Positions 25,832 through 34,444 of a stretch of 64,000 nt of DNA are shown one piece after another. The notes under the pieces are model-generated. The model made no database searches. It had not been told where the DNA came from and saw nothing but the letters and a program-made list of their open reading frames with translations. Location of the stretch: assembly GCA_028279685.1 (NCBI GenBank), contig JANQNG010000038.1:27030-91029 (forward strand), written 5' to 3'. Position 1 is the stretch's first letter, and each line of letters starts with the position of its first letter. A program made the translations under genes and the position numbers. This DNA is from Candidatus Nanoarchaeia archaeon. GTDB taxonomy: Archaea > Nanobdellota > Nanobdellia > Woesearchaeales > SKIA01.

Positions 25832-27187
25832 TTATGTATTGGGGCTGATCTCTATGCTGCCATTGGTGTAAACATGTACTCTGATAGGACGTACGGGAAC
25901 GGCTGTAGTAGCATAGAGTGCTATATCAATATCCAAATAGTCTTTAAAATTAATGTCTTCATATTCTGGAATGACAATATTCTTTTCTACAACGACTTCG
26001 TTTCTCAACTTGCTCATTATTCTTCTCATATCACGAAAGGTTTCAGATCGCTCTCCGTCCATTTCTATCTCGACATTCAAATACATAGGATGGTTTATTG
26101 TTGATCCTTCATTATTCACAAAAGTCATGTTTAGCTGTCTCAGCCAGTAAGTTCCATTTTCTCTATCATCTTCTTCTATTGCGACAGAAACGTTTTGACT
26201 CAGATTCCAAAAGAATCTTAGATCTGCCTTCCAGAAGTACACTAATTCTTTTACTTCTTCAAAATCAATTTCAGGAAAGTCCTCGAAATACTCGTCAGTA
26301 ACAGGACAGAAATCAAGTATTGCATTTGCTTTTTCTTCCAATTCAGGCCTAACAAAATCAAGAGAAGCTTTCCAATTAACAAGAGCATCCTCTATTGGTT
26401 GCTGTGTTCTTATCATGAGACGCTCCCAGCTGGGTCGTATTATTACTGTGAGATTTGAGGTACATGGAATGATATACATGAACAGCGTATCTTCCCAAAC
26501 ACCTCTGAAATAGCCACTATGTACATTATCATTTATGAAATGGTATTCAAGTATTTTTCCATTTTGTAAGGTGATGGTTTTCTGGATGAAGCGTTGATTG
26601 ACGTCATATCTATAATCGTCATGTTCATATTCGTTGTAATCATATTCTTTTGAAAAATTACTTTTTTCTAGAGGGGGATTGAGCCAACGTATTCTTGTTT
26701 CGTTGATAAAATTGGTGTAACCACCCCACAATTTTGGATTGAAGATATCAGTAAATTCACTGCCAGAGTTTAATTTCTTGTGTGTATAGATGACTTGAAA
26801 AGGCTGTTCGTTACCATTGAAAAAATCAGGATAGTCTTCATCTTGTATGAAATCGATTTCCTTTTTATCATACAACTGATCCAAATCCTTCATGAGTTGC
26901 TGGAGATCATATGTTTGTTCCTGTTTTTCCTTATCATTTGTTTTTTCTTTTTCAAGAGGATATCCATCTTCATTCTTTTTGATGGTAATGTTGATTTTTT
27001 TTGATGTTTCAATGACAATATCATCTGTTGTTGTTTCAGTTTCATGCTCATCACAGACGCTATTGCTATTTTTATCAAGGCAGCAGCCATTCTCGAAGAA
27101 TATGTATGGCTCATCGCATACGTTCTGGGAAATGCAGCTAGCAAGAAACAAACTCAATAGTATAAGAAAGATCCATTTAACCCCCAT
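25832..27187 (-). CDS. Predicted surface lipoprotein
   Basis: The N-terminus WIFLILLSLFLASCISQNVCD ends in a lipobox (LASC), so the protein is likely lipid-anchored on the outer face. A small Cys-rich motif follows (CDEPYIFFENGCCLDKNSNSVCDEHE), a pattern (CCLDxNxNxxCDxxE) recurrent in archaeal surface proteins that resembles a calcium-binding loop. After a Thr/Lys/Glu linker there is a domain of about 350 residues with no recognised family. Confidence 0.7.
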   Translation of the reverse strand: MGVKWIFLILLSLFLASCISQNVCDEPYIFFENGCCLDKNSNSVCDEHETETTTDDIVIETSKKINITIKKNEDGYPLEKEKTNDKEKQEQTYDLQQLMKDLDQLYDKKEIDFIQDEDYPDFFNGNEQPFQVIYTHKKLNSGSEFTDIFNPKLWGGYTNFINETRIRWLNPPLEKSNFSKEYDYNEYEHDDYRYDVNQRFIQKTITLQNGKILEYHFINDNVHSGYFRGVWEDTLFMYIIPCTSNLTVIIRPSWERLMIRTQQPIEDALVNWKASLDFVRPELEEKANAILDFCPVTDEYFEDFPEIDFEEVKELVYFWKADLRFFWNLSQNVSVAIEEDDRENGTYWLRQLNMTFVNNEGSTINHPMYLNVEIEMDGERSETFRDMRRIMSKLRNEVVVEKNIVIPEYEDINFKDYLDIDIALYATTAVPVRPIRVHVYTNGSIEISPNT

Positions 27188-27199
27188 ATGGGGTGTTAA
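27177..27199. promoter_or_regulatory. 23-bp near-palindrome across the lipoprotein start codon
   Basis: TTAACCCCCATATGGGGTGTTAA is palindromic apart from one position in each arm, with the perfect core CCCCATATGGGG. It includes the ATG of the lipoprotein gene (27185-27187, reverse strand) and lies 10-25 nt downstream of its TATA box (TTTATATAG). A protein bound here could repress the gene. Confidence 0.5.
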
Positions 27200-27229
27200 C
27201 TTAACATCTATATAAATATTCTCTTCTAG

Positions 27230-28096
27230 TTACACCAGCTTCTCTTGGCGTTCTCCTAAGAGCTCGAACATCTTCTCTTCCATGAATTGAGAATCGTAGC
27301 ATTGGTCTTTCAAAGGGCATTTCTCGCATTTTCTCTTGTTTTCGACAAAGTCAGGCAGCTTCTTACTTTCTAAAATTTCTTTTGTTTTAGCTAATGTCTT
27401 TTTTACATCTTCTGCGACAAATGGTGTATTGATTAATTCGCGGGTTTCTTTATCATCTAAGTAATAAAGCTGTCCTCGTTTGACTGGCTTGTCAAAAGTC
27501 TTCTCAGCAAGTAGCATATAGCAGAATAACTGTATTTTCTGGCCAGGCCACACTCCCTTCTCTGGAGCTTTTCCTGTTTTGATTTCAATGGGAACAATTT
27601 CATCAGGATGCATCTCAATCTTATCTACTACTCCTTTCATATCAAGCTCTTCATCCTGCACAGCGACTTTCACAAGAATTTTAGGCGTAAGTTTCTCCCA
27701 GAGTTCATCACCATATACTTCTTCTGTTTCGAGAAAATCAAGAATATTTCTTGCTTTAACTTTTGCTTCATTAATAATCCCTCTGAACATTTGATTATAG
27801 AATTCAGGAATATCCACTTTTACTTTCTTCAGAGCTTCTTTGTGATAGCTTATAACCTTTCTTAAAATAGACGCATATTCTTTCTTGAATTGCTCAAAAA
27901 TATCATAATATTCTTTTTTTGTAATGGCTTTGATTGCTGTTTCGTCTGCTTTGTTCAGCCGTTCATAGAGATCATGGCGTAAGGCACCCTTCAATGCTGC
28001 CGCAGTATCTCTTGATCTGAGCTTCAATACTTTCTCTAGGAAGAGCTTTCTAGGGCAATACAAGTATCCTGTGAGATCCGATACGGCAAGAGTCAT
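27230..28096 (-). CDS. Cas4/RecB-like PD-(D/E)XK nuclease with Fe-S cluster
   Basis: The N-terminal Cys motif VSDLTGYLYCPRKLFLEK and the C-terminal CEKCPLKDQCYD together give the four Cys of the Cas4/Dna2 Fe-S cluster. The nuclease core shows GVVDKIEMHPDEIVPIEIKTGKAPEKG (D..ExK), then QKIQLFCYMLLAEKTF. Family members are 5'-to-3' exonucleases in DNA repair or CRISPR adaptation. I see no cas1, cas2 or repeat array nearby, so this is probably a stand-alone repair nuclease. Confidence 0.85.
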   Translation of the reverse strand: MTLAVSDLTGYLYCPRKLFLEKVLKLRSRDTAAALKGALRHDLYERLNKADETAIKAITKKEYYDIFEQFKKEYASILRKVISYHKEALKKVKVDIPEFYNQMFRGIINEAKVKARNILDFLETEEVYGDELWEKLTPKILVKVAVQDEELDMKGVVDKIEMHPDEIVPIEIKTGKAPEKGVWPGQKIQLFCYMLLAEKTFDKPVKRGQLYYLDDKETRELINTPFVAEDVKKTLAKTKEILESKKLPDFVENKRKCEKCPLKDQCYDSQFMEEKMFELLGERQEKLV

Positions 28097-28191
28097 GGCA
28101 TAACAGGGAATAAGCTTATGTTTATATAGTTATCAGAGCAGGTTCTCTATTTTTAAGTAGTGAGAATATTTATATACTATTTTTTTATCCC

Positions 28192-28845
28192 ATGGTTATG
28201 AAGTTTTCCTCTAAGAGAAATGAATATCATGCGTTGTTTTGGCATGGATATGTTGAAAAAGAGCATGAAGTAGAATCTTCTATTGAGGTAGTCAAGAGAG
28301 GAGGATATGAGCCGATTGTTAGGAAAAAGAAATGTTATGCGCATGACGATATGAGTGTTCAGATGCTTGTATTGTCTGATATACTTGAATTCTATAATTA
28401 TTTAATGGATGATGTGTATTTATCGCAAGCTAATGGTCGAGAAAAACTTGATGAATTCACAAGCAAGTTTATTCAGAATAATGATATTACTTTTGCTTAT
28501 GTTAATTGGTTTGAGAAGACAGTTAATAAACTCAATAAAAGACTTGAAATAAGAGCATTAAGTAATAATGAGGAATTTGTCGAAGAGGTGATGGACAAGT
28601 TGACTGAAGGGGAAGAGTTCAAATCTTCGAGTACTCTAACTGAAGAGCTGAAAACAAGAGCATACAGAGGGATGACTCAAATGTTAGATGCGTTTGGAAA
28701 GAAGTTTACTGATGCTAATTCTTTGTTGAAAGCATTTCTTTGTAATCAGTATATTCACCAGTTTGGATCTGTTCTTAATTACGAAGAGGATCTGTTTGAT
28801 AAAAATGGACAGGGTCAATTAAGACTTCGCCCTAGAGATAAATAA
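28192..28845 (+). CDS. Helical hypothetical protein
   Basis: The 217-residue soluble protein starts with KFSSKRNEYHALFWHGYVEKEHEV and continues mainly as charged alpha helices. ATATTTATATA at 28166-28176 fits a start at ATG 28192 or 28198. It is divergent from the Cas4-like gene. No family recognised. Confidence 0.6.
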   Translation: MVMKFSSKRNEYHALFWHGYVEKEHEVESSIEVVKRGGYEPIVRKKKCYAHDDMSVQMLVLSDILEFYNYLMDDVYLSQANGREKLDEFTSKFIQNNDITFAYVNWFEKTVNKLNKRLEIRALSNNEEFVEEVMDKLTEGEEFKSSSTLTEELKTRAYRGMTQMLDAFGKKFTDANSLLKAFLCNQYIHQFGSVLNYEEDLFDKNGQGQLRLRPRDK

Positions 28846-28867
28846 GCGCAGTCTTTATAAATTTGTA

Positions 28868-29076
28868 TTGATGGATTCATCATGTTGCTAAATCTCCTTA
28901 TTGTAGGGGTGTTTGTACTTGGGACTTATCCTTTGCCTGAAACGTTTAGAGATGTGCTTTGGGAGATTGAATTTGTTGTTGTCGCACTTTTTATTCTTGA
29001 ATATATGTTTATTTTGGTAATTATTTTGAGAATATTTACTTTTTGTTTTATTTTTGGTCTTTCCATCCTTATATAA
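28868..29076 (+). pseudogene. Truncated duplicate of the K+ channel gene
   Basis: Positions 28868-29006 align without gaps to 33701-33839 of the intact channel gene, with about 10 differences in 139 (my hand alignment). The translated fragment (LLNLLIVGVFVLGTYPLPETFRDVLWEIEFVVVALFILEY) covers only the S1-S2 region. After that the sequence diverges and runs to a stop after about 22 unrelated hydrophobic residues. A TATA-like sequence precedes it. It is most likely a partial duplication, though the resulting two-helix peptide (28882-29076) could still be made. Confidence 0.75.
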
Positions 29077-29097
29077 TGTTTTGCGTACTGCAACTTT

Positions 29098-29412
29098 ATG
29101 GAAAGAGATAATTCAATAAATAATGTAGTTGACCAATTATTTGGTGGCAGAGTAAATCATTATCATAATAGTGAAACAGTTTATTCTGGAAGTTCTTCAA
29201 GATATGATTTTGCAAGATACTTTGCAGGTAGAAAACCCAAGCCAATTCTTTTTCTTCCAAAACAGGAAAATTTTATAGGTGCTCATTTCACCCTTGATCA
29301 AGATGAAGAATTAATACCTAATGATGAATTAGCAAAGATAAAGGATCCTGATGAATATAAAAGATTAATAAGAAAAAGACTTAGAGTCTTAGAAAAGAAA
29401 TATAAGCATTGA
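29098..29412 (+). CDS. Small hypothetical protein
   Basis: The 104-residue hydrophilic protein has a disordered, Ser/Tyr/Asn-rich start, a basic patch (ARYFAGRKPKPILFLPKQ) and an acidic then basic helical end (DPDEYKRLIRKRLRVLEKKYKH). CCTTATATAATG lies about 27 nt upstream of the ATG. No family recognised. Confidence 0.55.
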   Translation: MERDNSINNVVDQLFGGRVNHYHNSETVYSGSSSRYDFARYFAGRKPKPILFLPKQENFIGAHFTLDQDEELIPNDELAKIKDPDEYKRLIRKRLRVLEKKYKH

Positions 29413-29551
29413 ATATTTGAAAATAAGGGTGAACTTCTGAATGTGTTTAAAACATACTTTTTAAGAAAAATGGGTAAAAATATAATTATTTTTGTTTATT
29501 TGTTCAATTAATGGAAACATTATTAAATCATTATGGATTTTCATCTTTTTT

Positions 29552-30502
29552 ATGGTTGATAAAATAGATTTGAAGATATTGCATTTTTTATCAGAAAATT
29601 GTAGGGTTTCGCTGAATAAAATATCAGGAAGATTGAAAGTATCAAAAAGTACAGTTAATTATAGGATAAAGAAATTGGAAGATGAAGGAATCATAAAAGG
29701 CTATTCTACAGTAATTAACTATGAAGCATCTGGAAAAATAAATGGAAGATTATTACTAAAACTTGTGAATCTTCAGGATGATTATTTAGAAAAAATAATA
29801 AATATATTGAAAGGAATAAAGAAAATAATTTGGATTGCTTCAACTCAGGGGAAAGGAGATATAATTCTTACAATTTTATGTGATTCTGTAAAAGAATTTA
29901 ATGAATCCATTAATGAAATTAATCAAAAAATAGGAAAATATATTATTAATCAAGAAGTGAGTTTAGCATCAAAAATATATGAATGCGCCCCTAATGTTAT
30001 AGTCGAAGGAAAATTTATACCTGCAGTTGCATCAGAGTATCCTAGCGAAGAAAAAACTCTCGATGAATTAGATGAAAAAATATTAAAAGAATTGTCTAAA
30101 AATGCAAAAATCTCTGTTTTAGAATTAGCTGAAAAATGCTCATGCACAACGAAAACAGTTATCTCAAGAATAGGGCAATTAGAAAAAACTGGAATAATAT
30201 TGAGATATAAGGCAATTATCAACACTTCAAAATTCGGCTATGATACATATCATATTTTTTGGACTTTTAACAATCATGATTTTCAAAAAACTAACACATT
30301 CAAAGAATATATTTTAAATATGGATGAAACAAGTTATCTCACAGAAGCTTTAAGTAGTTCAAACCTTGAATGTGAATTTTTAGTAAAAAATCAAAGAGAA
30401 TTATACAAACTTATTAATACTCTTAAAAATAGAGAAAAAGTTCGGGACGTAGTAAGAAATTCAGAGCATCTTCTTGTGTATAAAATTCATCAACACTATT
30501 AA
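29552..30502 (+). CDS. Lrp/AsnC-type regulator with two winged-HTH domains
   Basis: It has the same tandem layout as the protein at 6534-7505. HTH 1 at the N-terminus is KIDLKILHFLSENCRVSLNKISGRLKVSKSTVNYRIKKLEDEGI, and HTH 2 in the middle is LDELDEKILKELSKNAKIS..CSCTTKTVISRIGQLEKTGI. The start was moved from 29492 to 29552 (MVDKIDL), 27 nt after TTATTAAATC. Base composition is very AT-rich. It overlaps the convergent gene by 80 nt. Targets unknown. Confidence 0.8.
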   Translation: MVDKIDLKILHFLSENCRVSLNKISGRLKVSKSTVNYRIKKLEDEGIIKGYSTVINYEASGKINGRLLLKLVNLQDDYLEKIINILKGIKKIIWIASTQGKGDIILTILCDSVKEFNESINEINQKIGKYIINQEVSLASKIYECAPNVIVEGKFIPAVASEYPSEEKTLDELDEKILKELSKNAKISVLELAEKCSCTTKTVISRIGQLEKTGIILRYKAIINTSKFGYDTYHIFWTFNNHDFQKTNTFKEYILNMDETSYLTEALSSSNLECEFLVKNQRELYKLINTLKNREKVRDVVRNSEHLLVYKIHQHY

Positions 30503-31913
30503 CTAATGCAACACTTCCATGTCTGAAATCCCCAAGAATATCAAGTCCTGATATTTTTGAGAATTTTCCAACATCTTTTCCACTATATCTGTAAGATTTG
30601 TGTATGTATGTTTTTGTTCCTTTAGCGATAGAAGAAACTTCCTTAGCAAATTGATCAATTAAAATCACATCTGAAATTGCTTCCACACCTATCTTGTAAT
30701 AAAAGGAATCTTCTCCGACTTTAACTTTGTCAACAACAGTTTTAAATTTAGGAAGATCTTCTTCCGGAATTAAATAATATTCTTTTAAGAAAGAATTGAT
30801 GAATTTTTTTTCATTAAGATAATATTCTTCTGTTGTCTTGCTTTCTGTAGTTTGTAATGTATAAAAAATAACCGTTTTATCCTTGGAAATATTATTTAAT
30901 TGTCTCATTTCATCTAAAGTTGCTTCATAACTTTGGCAAGTAAGACCATTGTTCTTAATTATTATTTTTTCATCAGGTAATTTTTCTATGGATTTGGAGA
31001 AATTCTCATTGTCAATGGGAAATGAGCCTATTTTATAGCACTTAGTGTTTAAAAATTTCCAATAGTTTCGGGATTTTTCATTAATTGTTAATGAATGTAT
31101 GAATTCGGGAATAACTCCTGGGAAAATTCCTTGTGCTGCGTGAGACGAATCCACTATTATTCTATTGGTTGTTCTTTGGTAATTTTTTCTAATTGTGTCT
31201 TCAATATTTAATCGAATGTCTTGTCCGAATTCTTCACGGTGTTCAGTATAGTATTTGCTGCTTCTAATGAAATCCTTAGAAATTCCTGAAACATCTATGA
31301 CTTGATTAATATTTCTTTCTATTATTGATTCTATCAAACTAAATTCTCTTAATGAACTTCCTGAAAATAAGCTGACGTAATGAGGATGTATTAAACCATC
31401 AAATAAACCTGATGAAAGTGCTTTTTCAAAAACTCTGTTATTGTCTTCAGTGAGAGTATATTTAAGATCTTTTATTGATTCTTCATATTTGATAATTGAA
31501 TGAAGAGAATTATATGCAAAATGAGAAATATCTGTTAAGTCAATGATTTCATCAGATGTTTTGGTTCTGGTAAATATTTCTTGTCTGTTTGATATTCTTT
31601 CTTCAGCACTTTCTTTCATAATTTCTTTAGGGAATCTTTTCTTGGATCTTCCTTGAAGAATTCCTTCGTAAAAATCAGGATGCTTTTTTTTTAAATGAGT
31701 TGGCAAGATGCTTTCGATTTGAGGGATGCTACTTTCTCCTGCGTCTCTTAAAAGTTTTTCATGAATTTTTTTGTCTCTTATAAGCTCTAAATCAACTAAT
31801 TTATCTTTTGTAGTTTTTTCATTATCTATTTCGCGTGTTACCATTATATCTCCAGAATGAATTTCAGCTAATCTTCTCATTTGAAGATCCATAAAACATT
31901 GCTCTGATTGCAT
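30423..31913 (-). CDS. Hypothetical protein (496 aa)
   Basis: A soluble protein with a helical, charged N-terminal third and an alpha/beta rest. Segments such as TNRIIVDSSHAAQGIFPGVIPE, KTVIFYTLQTTESKTTEEYYLNEK and DVILIDQFAKEVSSIAKGTKTYIHKSYRYSG resemble a nucleotide- or nucleic-acid-binding fold, but no motif identifies a family. TTTATAAAA at -25 supports the start. Its long 3' overlap with the Lrp gene suggests antisense coupling. Confidence 0.6.
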   Translation of the reverse strand: MQSEQCFMDLQMRRLAEIHSGDIMVTREIDNEKTTKDKLVDLELIRDKKIHEKLLRDAGESSIPQIESILPTHLKKKHPDFYEGILQGRSKKRFPKEIMKESAEERISNRQEIFTRTKTSDEIIDLTDISHFAYNSLHSIIKYEESIKDLKYTLTEDNNRVFEKALSSGLFDGLIHPHYVSLFSGSSLREFSLIESIIERNINQVIDVSGISKDFIRSSKYYTEHREEFGQDIRLNIEDTIRKNYQRTTNRIIVDSSHAAQGIFPGVIPEFIHSLTINEKSRNYWKFLNTKCYKIGSFPIDNENFSKSIEKLPDEKIIIKNNGLTCQSYEATLDEMRQLNNISKDKTVIFYTLQTTESKTTEEYYLNEKKFINSFLKEYYLIPEEDLPKFKTVVDKVKVGEDSFYYKIGVEAISDVILIDQFAKEVSSIAKGTKTYIHKSYRYSGKDVGKFSKISGLDILGDFRHGSVALVNSVDEFYTQEDALNFLLRPELFLYF

Positions 31914-32052
31914 AATTTTGGGAGATCCCGCAGTTTTATAAAAATTTTTAATTTAAGTACTAAAAAGTGATTAATAATTAAGATCCATATAGAAAATAAT
32001 TTGTTTTACTTTTTGCAGAAAAGTTTAAAAGAAGCATTACATCCATTGCATT

Positions 32053-33078
32053 ATGACTCCAGAAGAAAAGTATGAGCTTATCACAAGAAATCTCCAGGAA
32101 GTTGTTGGAGAAGATAAGCTGAAAGAAATATTGAAGCAGAGAGATCTTAAGGTTTATTTAGGTACTGCTACAACAGGAAAACCTCATGTCGCTTATTTTT
32201 TACCAATGCTGAAGTTGGCTGATTTCCTCCATGCTGGTTGCGAGGTCACATTACTTTTAGCAGATCTGCACGCTTATTTAGACAATCAGAAAGCACCATG
32301 GGATTTGTTAGAAAAAAGAACAGAATACTATACATTAGTGCTTACTAGTATGTTGAAAAGCATTGGTGTAGATATTTCAAAACTTAAGTTTGTGAAGGGA
32401 ACTGATTATCAATTAGATAAAAAAATGACGTTAGATATGTATAGGATTGCGGGATTGAAATCAGTTGGTGATTGTAAACGTGCAGGAGCAGAAGTGGTGA
32501 AACAATCAGACAATCCTCCTCTAGCAGGAATGATGTATCCTATAATGCAAGCATTAGATGAAGAATATCTAGGAGTTGATGCACAATTTGGCGGTGTTGA
32601 CCAAAGAAAAATTTTTATGTTTGCTCGAGAAACATTACCTAAGTTAGGATACAAAGCAAGAATTCATCTGATGAATCCTATGATTCCTGGATTGACGGGA
32701 GAAAAAATGAGTTCTTCCGAAGAAACCTCAAAAGTTGATTTATTAGATGATGAGAAAACGGTAAAAAAGAAAATGAATAAAGCTTTCTGTGAAGAAGGCG
32801 TTGTTGAAGGAAATGGTGTATTGTTGTTTACTAAGTATGTTATCTTTCCTGCACTAGGGTTGAAAGATCAGCATGAATTTGTTATTGATAGGCCTGAAAA
32901 GTTTGGTGGGAAATTGATTTATGCTTCCTATGCTGATATTGAGAAAGATTTTGCTTCTAAGAAACTTCATCCGATGGATTTAAAGCAAGGCGTAGCTGAT
33001 TTTATCAATGTATTGTTAGATCCTATCAGAAAGGAAATGGAGAAACACAGAAAATTAGTTGAAGAAGCTTATGGTTGA
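32053..33078 (+). CDS. tyrS: Tyrosyl-tRNA synthetase (archaeal type)
   Basis: Class I synthetase: the HIGH-like motif appears as [11 protein letters not shown], the tyrosine pocket as [27 protein letters not shown], and the KMSKS motif as [10 protein letters not shown]. The length (341 residues) and the absence of an S4 domain match the archaeal/eukaryal form. Its upstream region contains CCATATAGAAAATAA, similar to part of the duplicated promoter in the NAD island. Confidence 0.95.
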   Translation: MTPEEKYELITRNLQEVVGEDKLKEILKQRDLKVYLGTATTGKPHVAYFLPMLKLADFLHAGCEVTLLLADLHAYLDNQKAPWDLLEKRTEYYTLVLTSMLKSIGVDISKLKFVKGTDYQLDKKMTLDMYRIAGLKSVGDCKRAGAEVVKQSDNPPLAGMMYPIMQALDEEYLGVDAQFGGVDQRKIFMFARETLPKLGYKARIHLMNPMIPGLTGEKMSSSEETSKVDLLDDEKTVKKKMNKAFCEEGVVEGNGVLLFTKYVIFPALGLKDQHEFVIDRPEKFGGKLIYASYADIEKDFASKKLHPMDLKQGVADFINVLLDPIRKEMEKHRKLVEEAYG

Positions 33079-33080
33079 TT

Positions 33081-33353
33081 TTATATCTGGAGACCGTTCG
33101 AGATGGCTTCTTTTAATTCAGGATTCATTGGTGTAAGCCAAGTTATTCCTTTTGTGCTGATGAATATTTTTCTGTCTTTTTGTAGATAGTCAAGGATTGT
33201 CAATAAAGTGTTGTGATTTATTTTTTTAGGAAGTTGTCTCTTTATTTCTGCCACTGTTATGATGCTTTCAGTCATATTTTGAAGAAGACTTTCAACCATT
33301 AAAATTGTGTTTAATGTCGGAGAATGGCCCTTCTGAATGGTGATTTGCTTCAT
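33081..33353 (-). CDS. Small winged-helix DNA-binding protein
   Basis: A 90-residue winged-helix-like protein: ESIITVAEIKRQLPKKINHNTLLTILDYLQKDRKIFISTKGITWL matches an HTH followed by a wing. It ends 3 nt after the convergent TyrRS gene. Probably a transcriptional regulator; target unknown. Confidence 0.65.
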   Translation of the reverse strand: MKQITIQKGHSPTLNTILMVESLLQNMTESIITVAEIKRQLPKKINHNTLLTILDYLQKDRKIFISTKGITWLTPMNPELKEAISNGLQI

Positions 33354-33530
33354 TTTCTTTTTCTCATATTTGTACTTATTTGTATCAAATTTGTAACTAA
33401 TAGATACATATTTGTATATAAATGTTTTTATTTTTCGAAAACATGTGTTATCTCTATTAAACTCAGTTAAGCATTAGTATTTCATAACATTTATAATTTA
33501 ACTATAGTTAATAACGAGGGGGGTGAACAT

Positions 33531-33578
33531 ATGAAAGATTATTGGACTGAAGAAGAGTGGGAAGGTTGGAATGAATAA
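33531..33578 (+). CDS. Tryptophan-rich micro-ORF (15 aa)
   Basis: A very strong ribosome-binding site (GAGGGGGGTGA) lies 4 nt before an ATG encoding MKDYWTEEEWEGWNE and a stop. A TATA-like TTTATAATTTAA sits about 45 nt upstream. Three of 15 residues are Trp. It lies 44 nt ahead of the K+ channel gene and may be a leader peptide or a free micropeptide. The ORF is too short for a statistical case; the ribosome-binding site is the main argument. Confidence 0.4.
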   Translation: MKDYWTEEEWEGWNE

Positions 33579-33621
33579 AATTTTCCATAACCTTTAAATT
33601 CTGTGCATACCATTATTTCTT

Positions 33622-34443
33622 ATGCCTAAGAAACACAAATCCTTTAGAGAGACACTTCGTTTTTATCTTATTGACTGCAAAACACCATTAGGTAAGTTTA
33701 TCGATGGATTCATTATGCTTCTGAATCTCCTTATTGTAGGGGTGTTTGTACTTGAGACTTATCCTTTACCTGAAACGTTTAGAGATGTGCTTTGGGAGAT
33801 TGAGCTTGTTGTTGTCGCATTTTTTATTCTTGAATATATAGCAAGAATATACGCGGCAAAAAACAGAATAAAACATGTACTTGATATTTATAGCATTATA
33901 GATCTTGTAGCAATAATTCCGACGATTATAACATTACTGGCTTTCGAAGTTAATCTTGGATTCTTACTTCTCTTGAGAGTGTTCAGAGTATTTAGAGTTT
34001 TAAGATTCTTAAGATTTGTACAAGACCAAAATTTCTTCTTTGGAAGGATTAGAATACATCTTTTAAGAGTATCAAGATTATTGTTGACTATATTTTTGAT
34101 ATTCTTTGTTGGTTCAGGATTGTTTTTCCAAGTAGAAAATGTTCATAATCCTGGTATTAATAATTTTGGAGACGCATTTTATTTTACGGTTGTTACATTA
34201 ACCACCGTCGGATTTGGAGATATTACTCCAGTGTCTGGAGGTGGAAAAGCAGTTACCGTATTGATGATATTATCCGGAATCATTCTTATTCCTTGGCAGG
34301 CAAGTAGAGTAATCAAAGAATGGCTGCATATTGGAAAAAGACGTATTGTCTGTCCTAAATGCGGTCTTAGTTATCATGACAAAGACGCTAGCCACTGCAA
34401 AGCGTGCGGTCATATTATCTATCAAGAATATGATGGAGATTAA
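33622..34443 (+). CDS. Voltage-gated K+ channel with C-terminal zinc ribbon
   Basis: A six-helix channel of KvAP type: S1 about 24-43, S2 about 54-72, S3 about 83-103, and an S4 sensor LLRVFRVFRVLRFLRFVQ with Arg at every third position. The pore loop has the selectivity filter TTVGFGDITPV, followed by S6. The cytoplasmic tail ends in CPKCGLSYHDKDASHCKACG, a four-Cys zinc ribbon not usual in the family. CCTTTAAAT at -26 supports the ATG. A fragment of this gene is repeated at 28868-29006. Confidence 0.92.
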   Translation: MPKKHKSFRETLRFYLIDCKTPLGKFIDGFIMLLNLLIVGVFVLETYPLPETFRDVLWEIELVVVAFFILEYIARIYAAKNRIKHVLDIYSIIDLVAIIPTIITLLAFEVNLGFLLLLRVFRVFRVLRFLRFVQDQNFFFGRIRIHLLRVSRLLLTIFLIFFVGSGLFFQVENVHNPGINNFGDAFYFTVVTLTTVGFGDITPVSGGGKAVTVLMILSGIILIPWQASRVIKEWLHIGKRRIVCPKCGLSYHDKDASHCKACGHIIYQEYDGD

Positions 34444-34444
34444 G

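Noticed and set aside
27230-28096. CRISPR-Cas locus suggested by the Cas4-like gene
   Set aside because: I saw no array of regularly spaced repeats and no cas1/cas2-like ORF in the window; Cas4-like nucleases also work alone.
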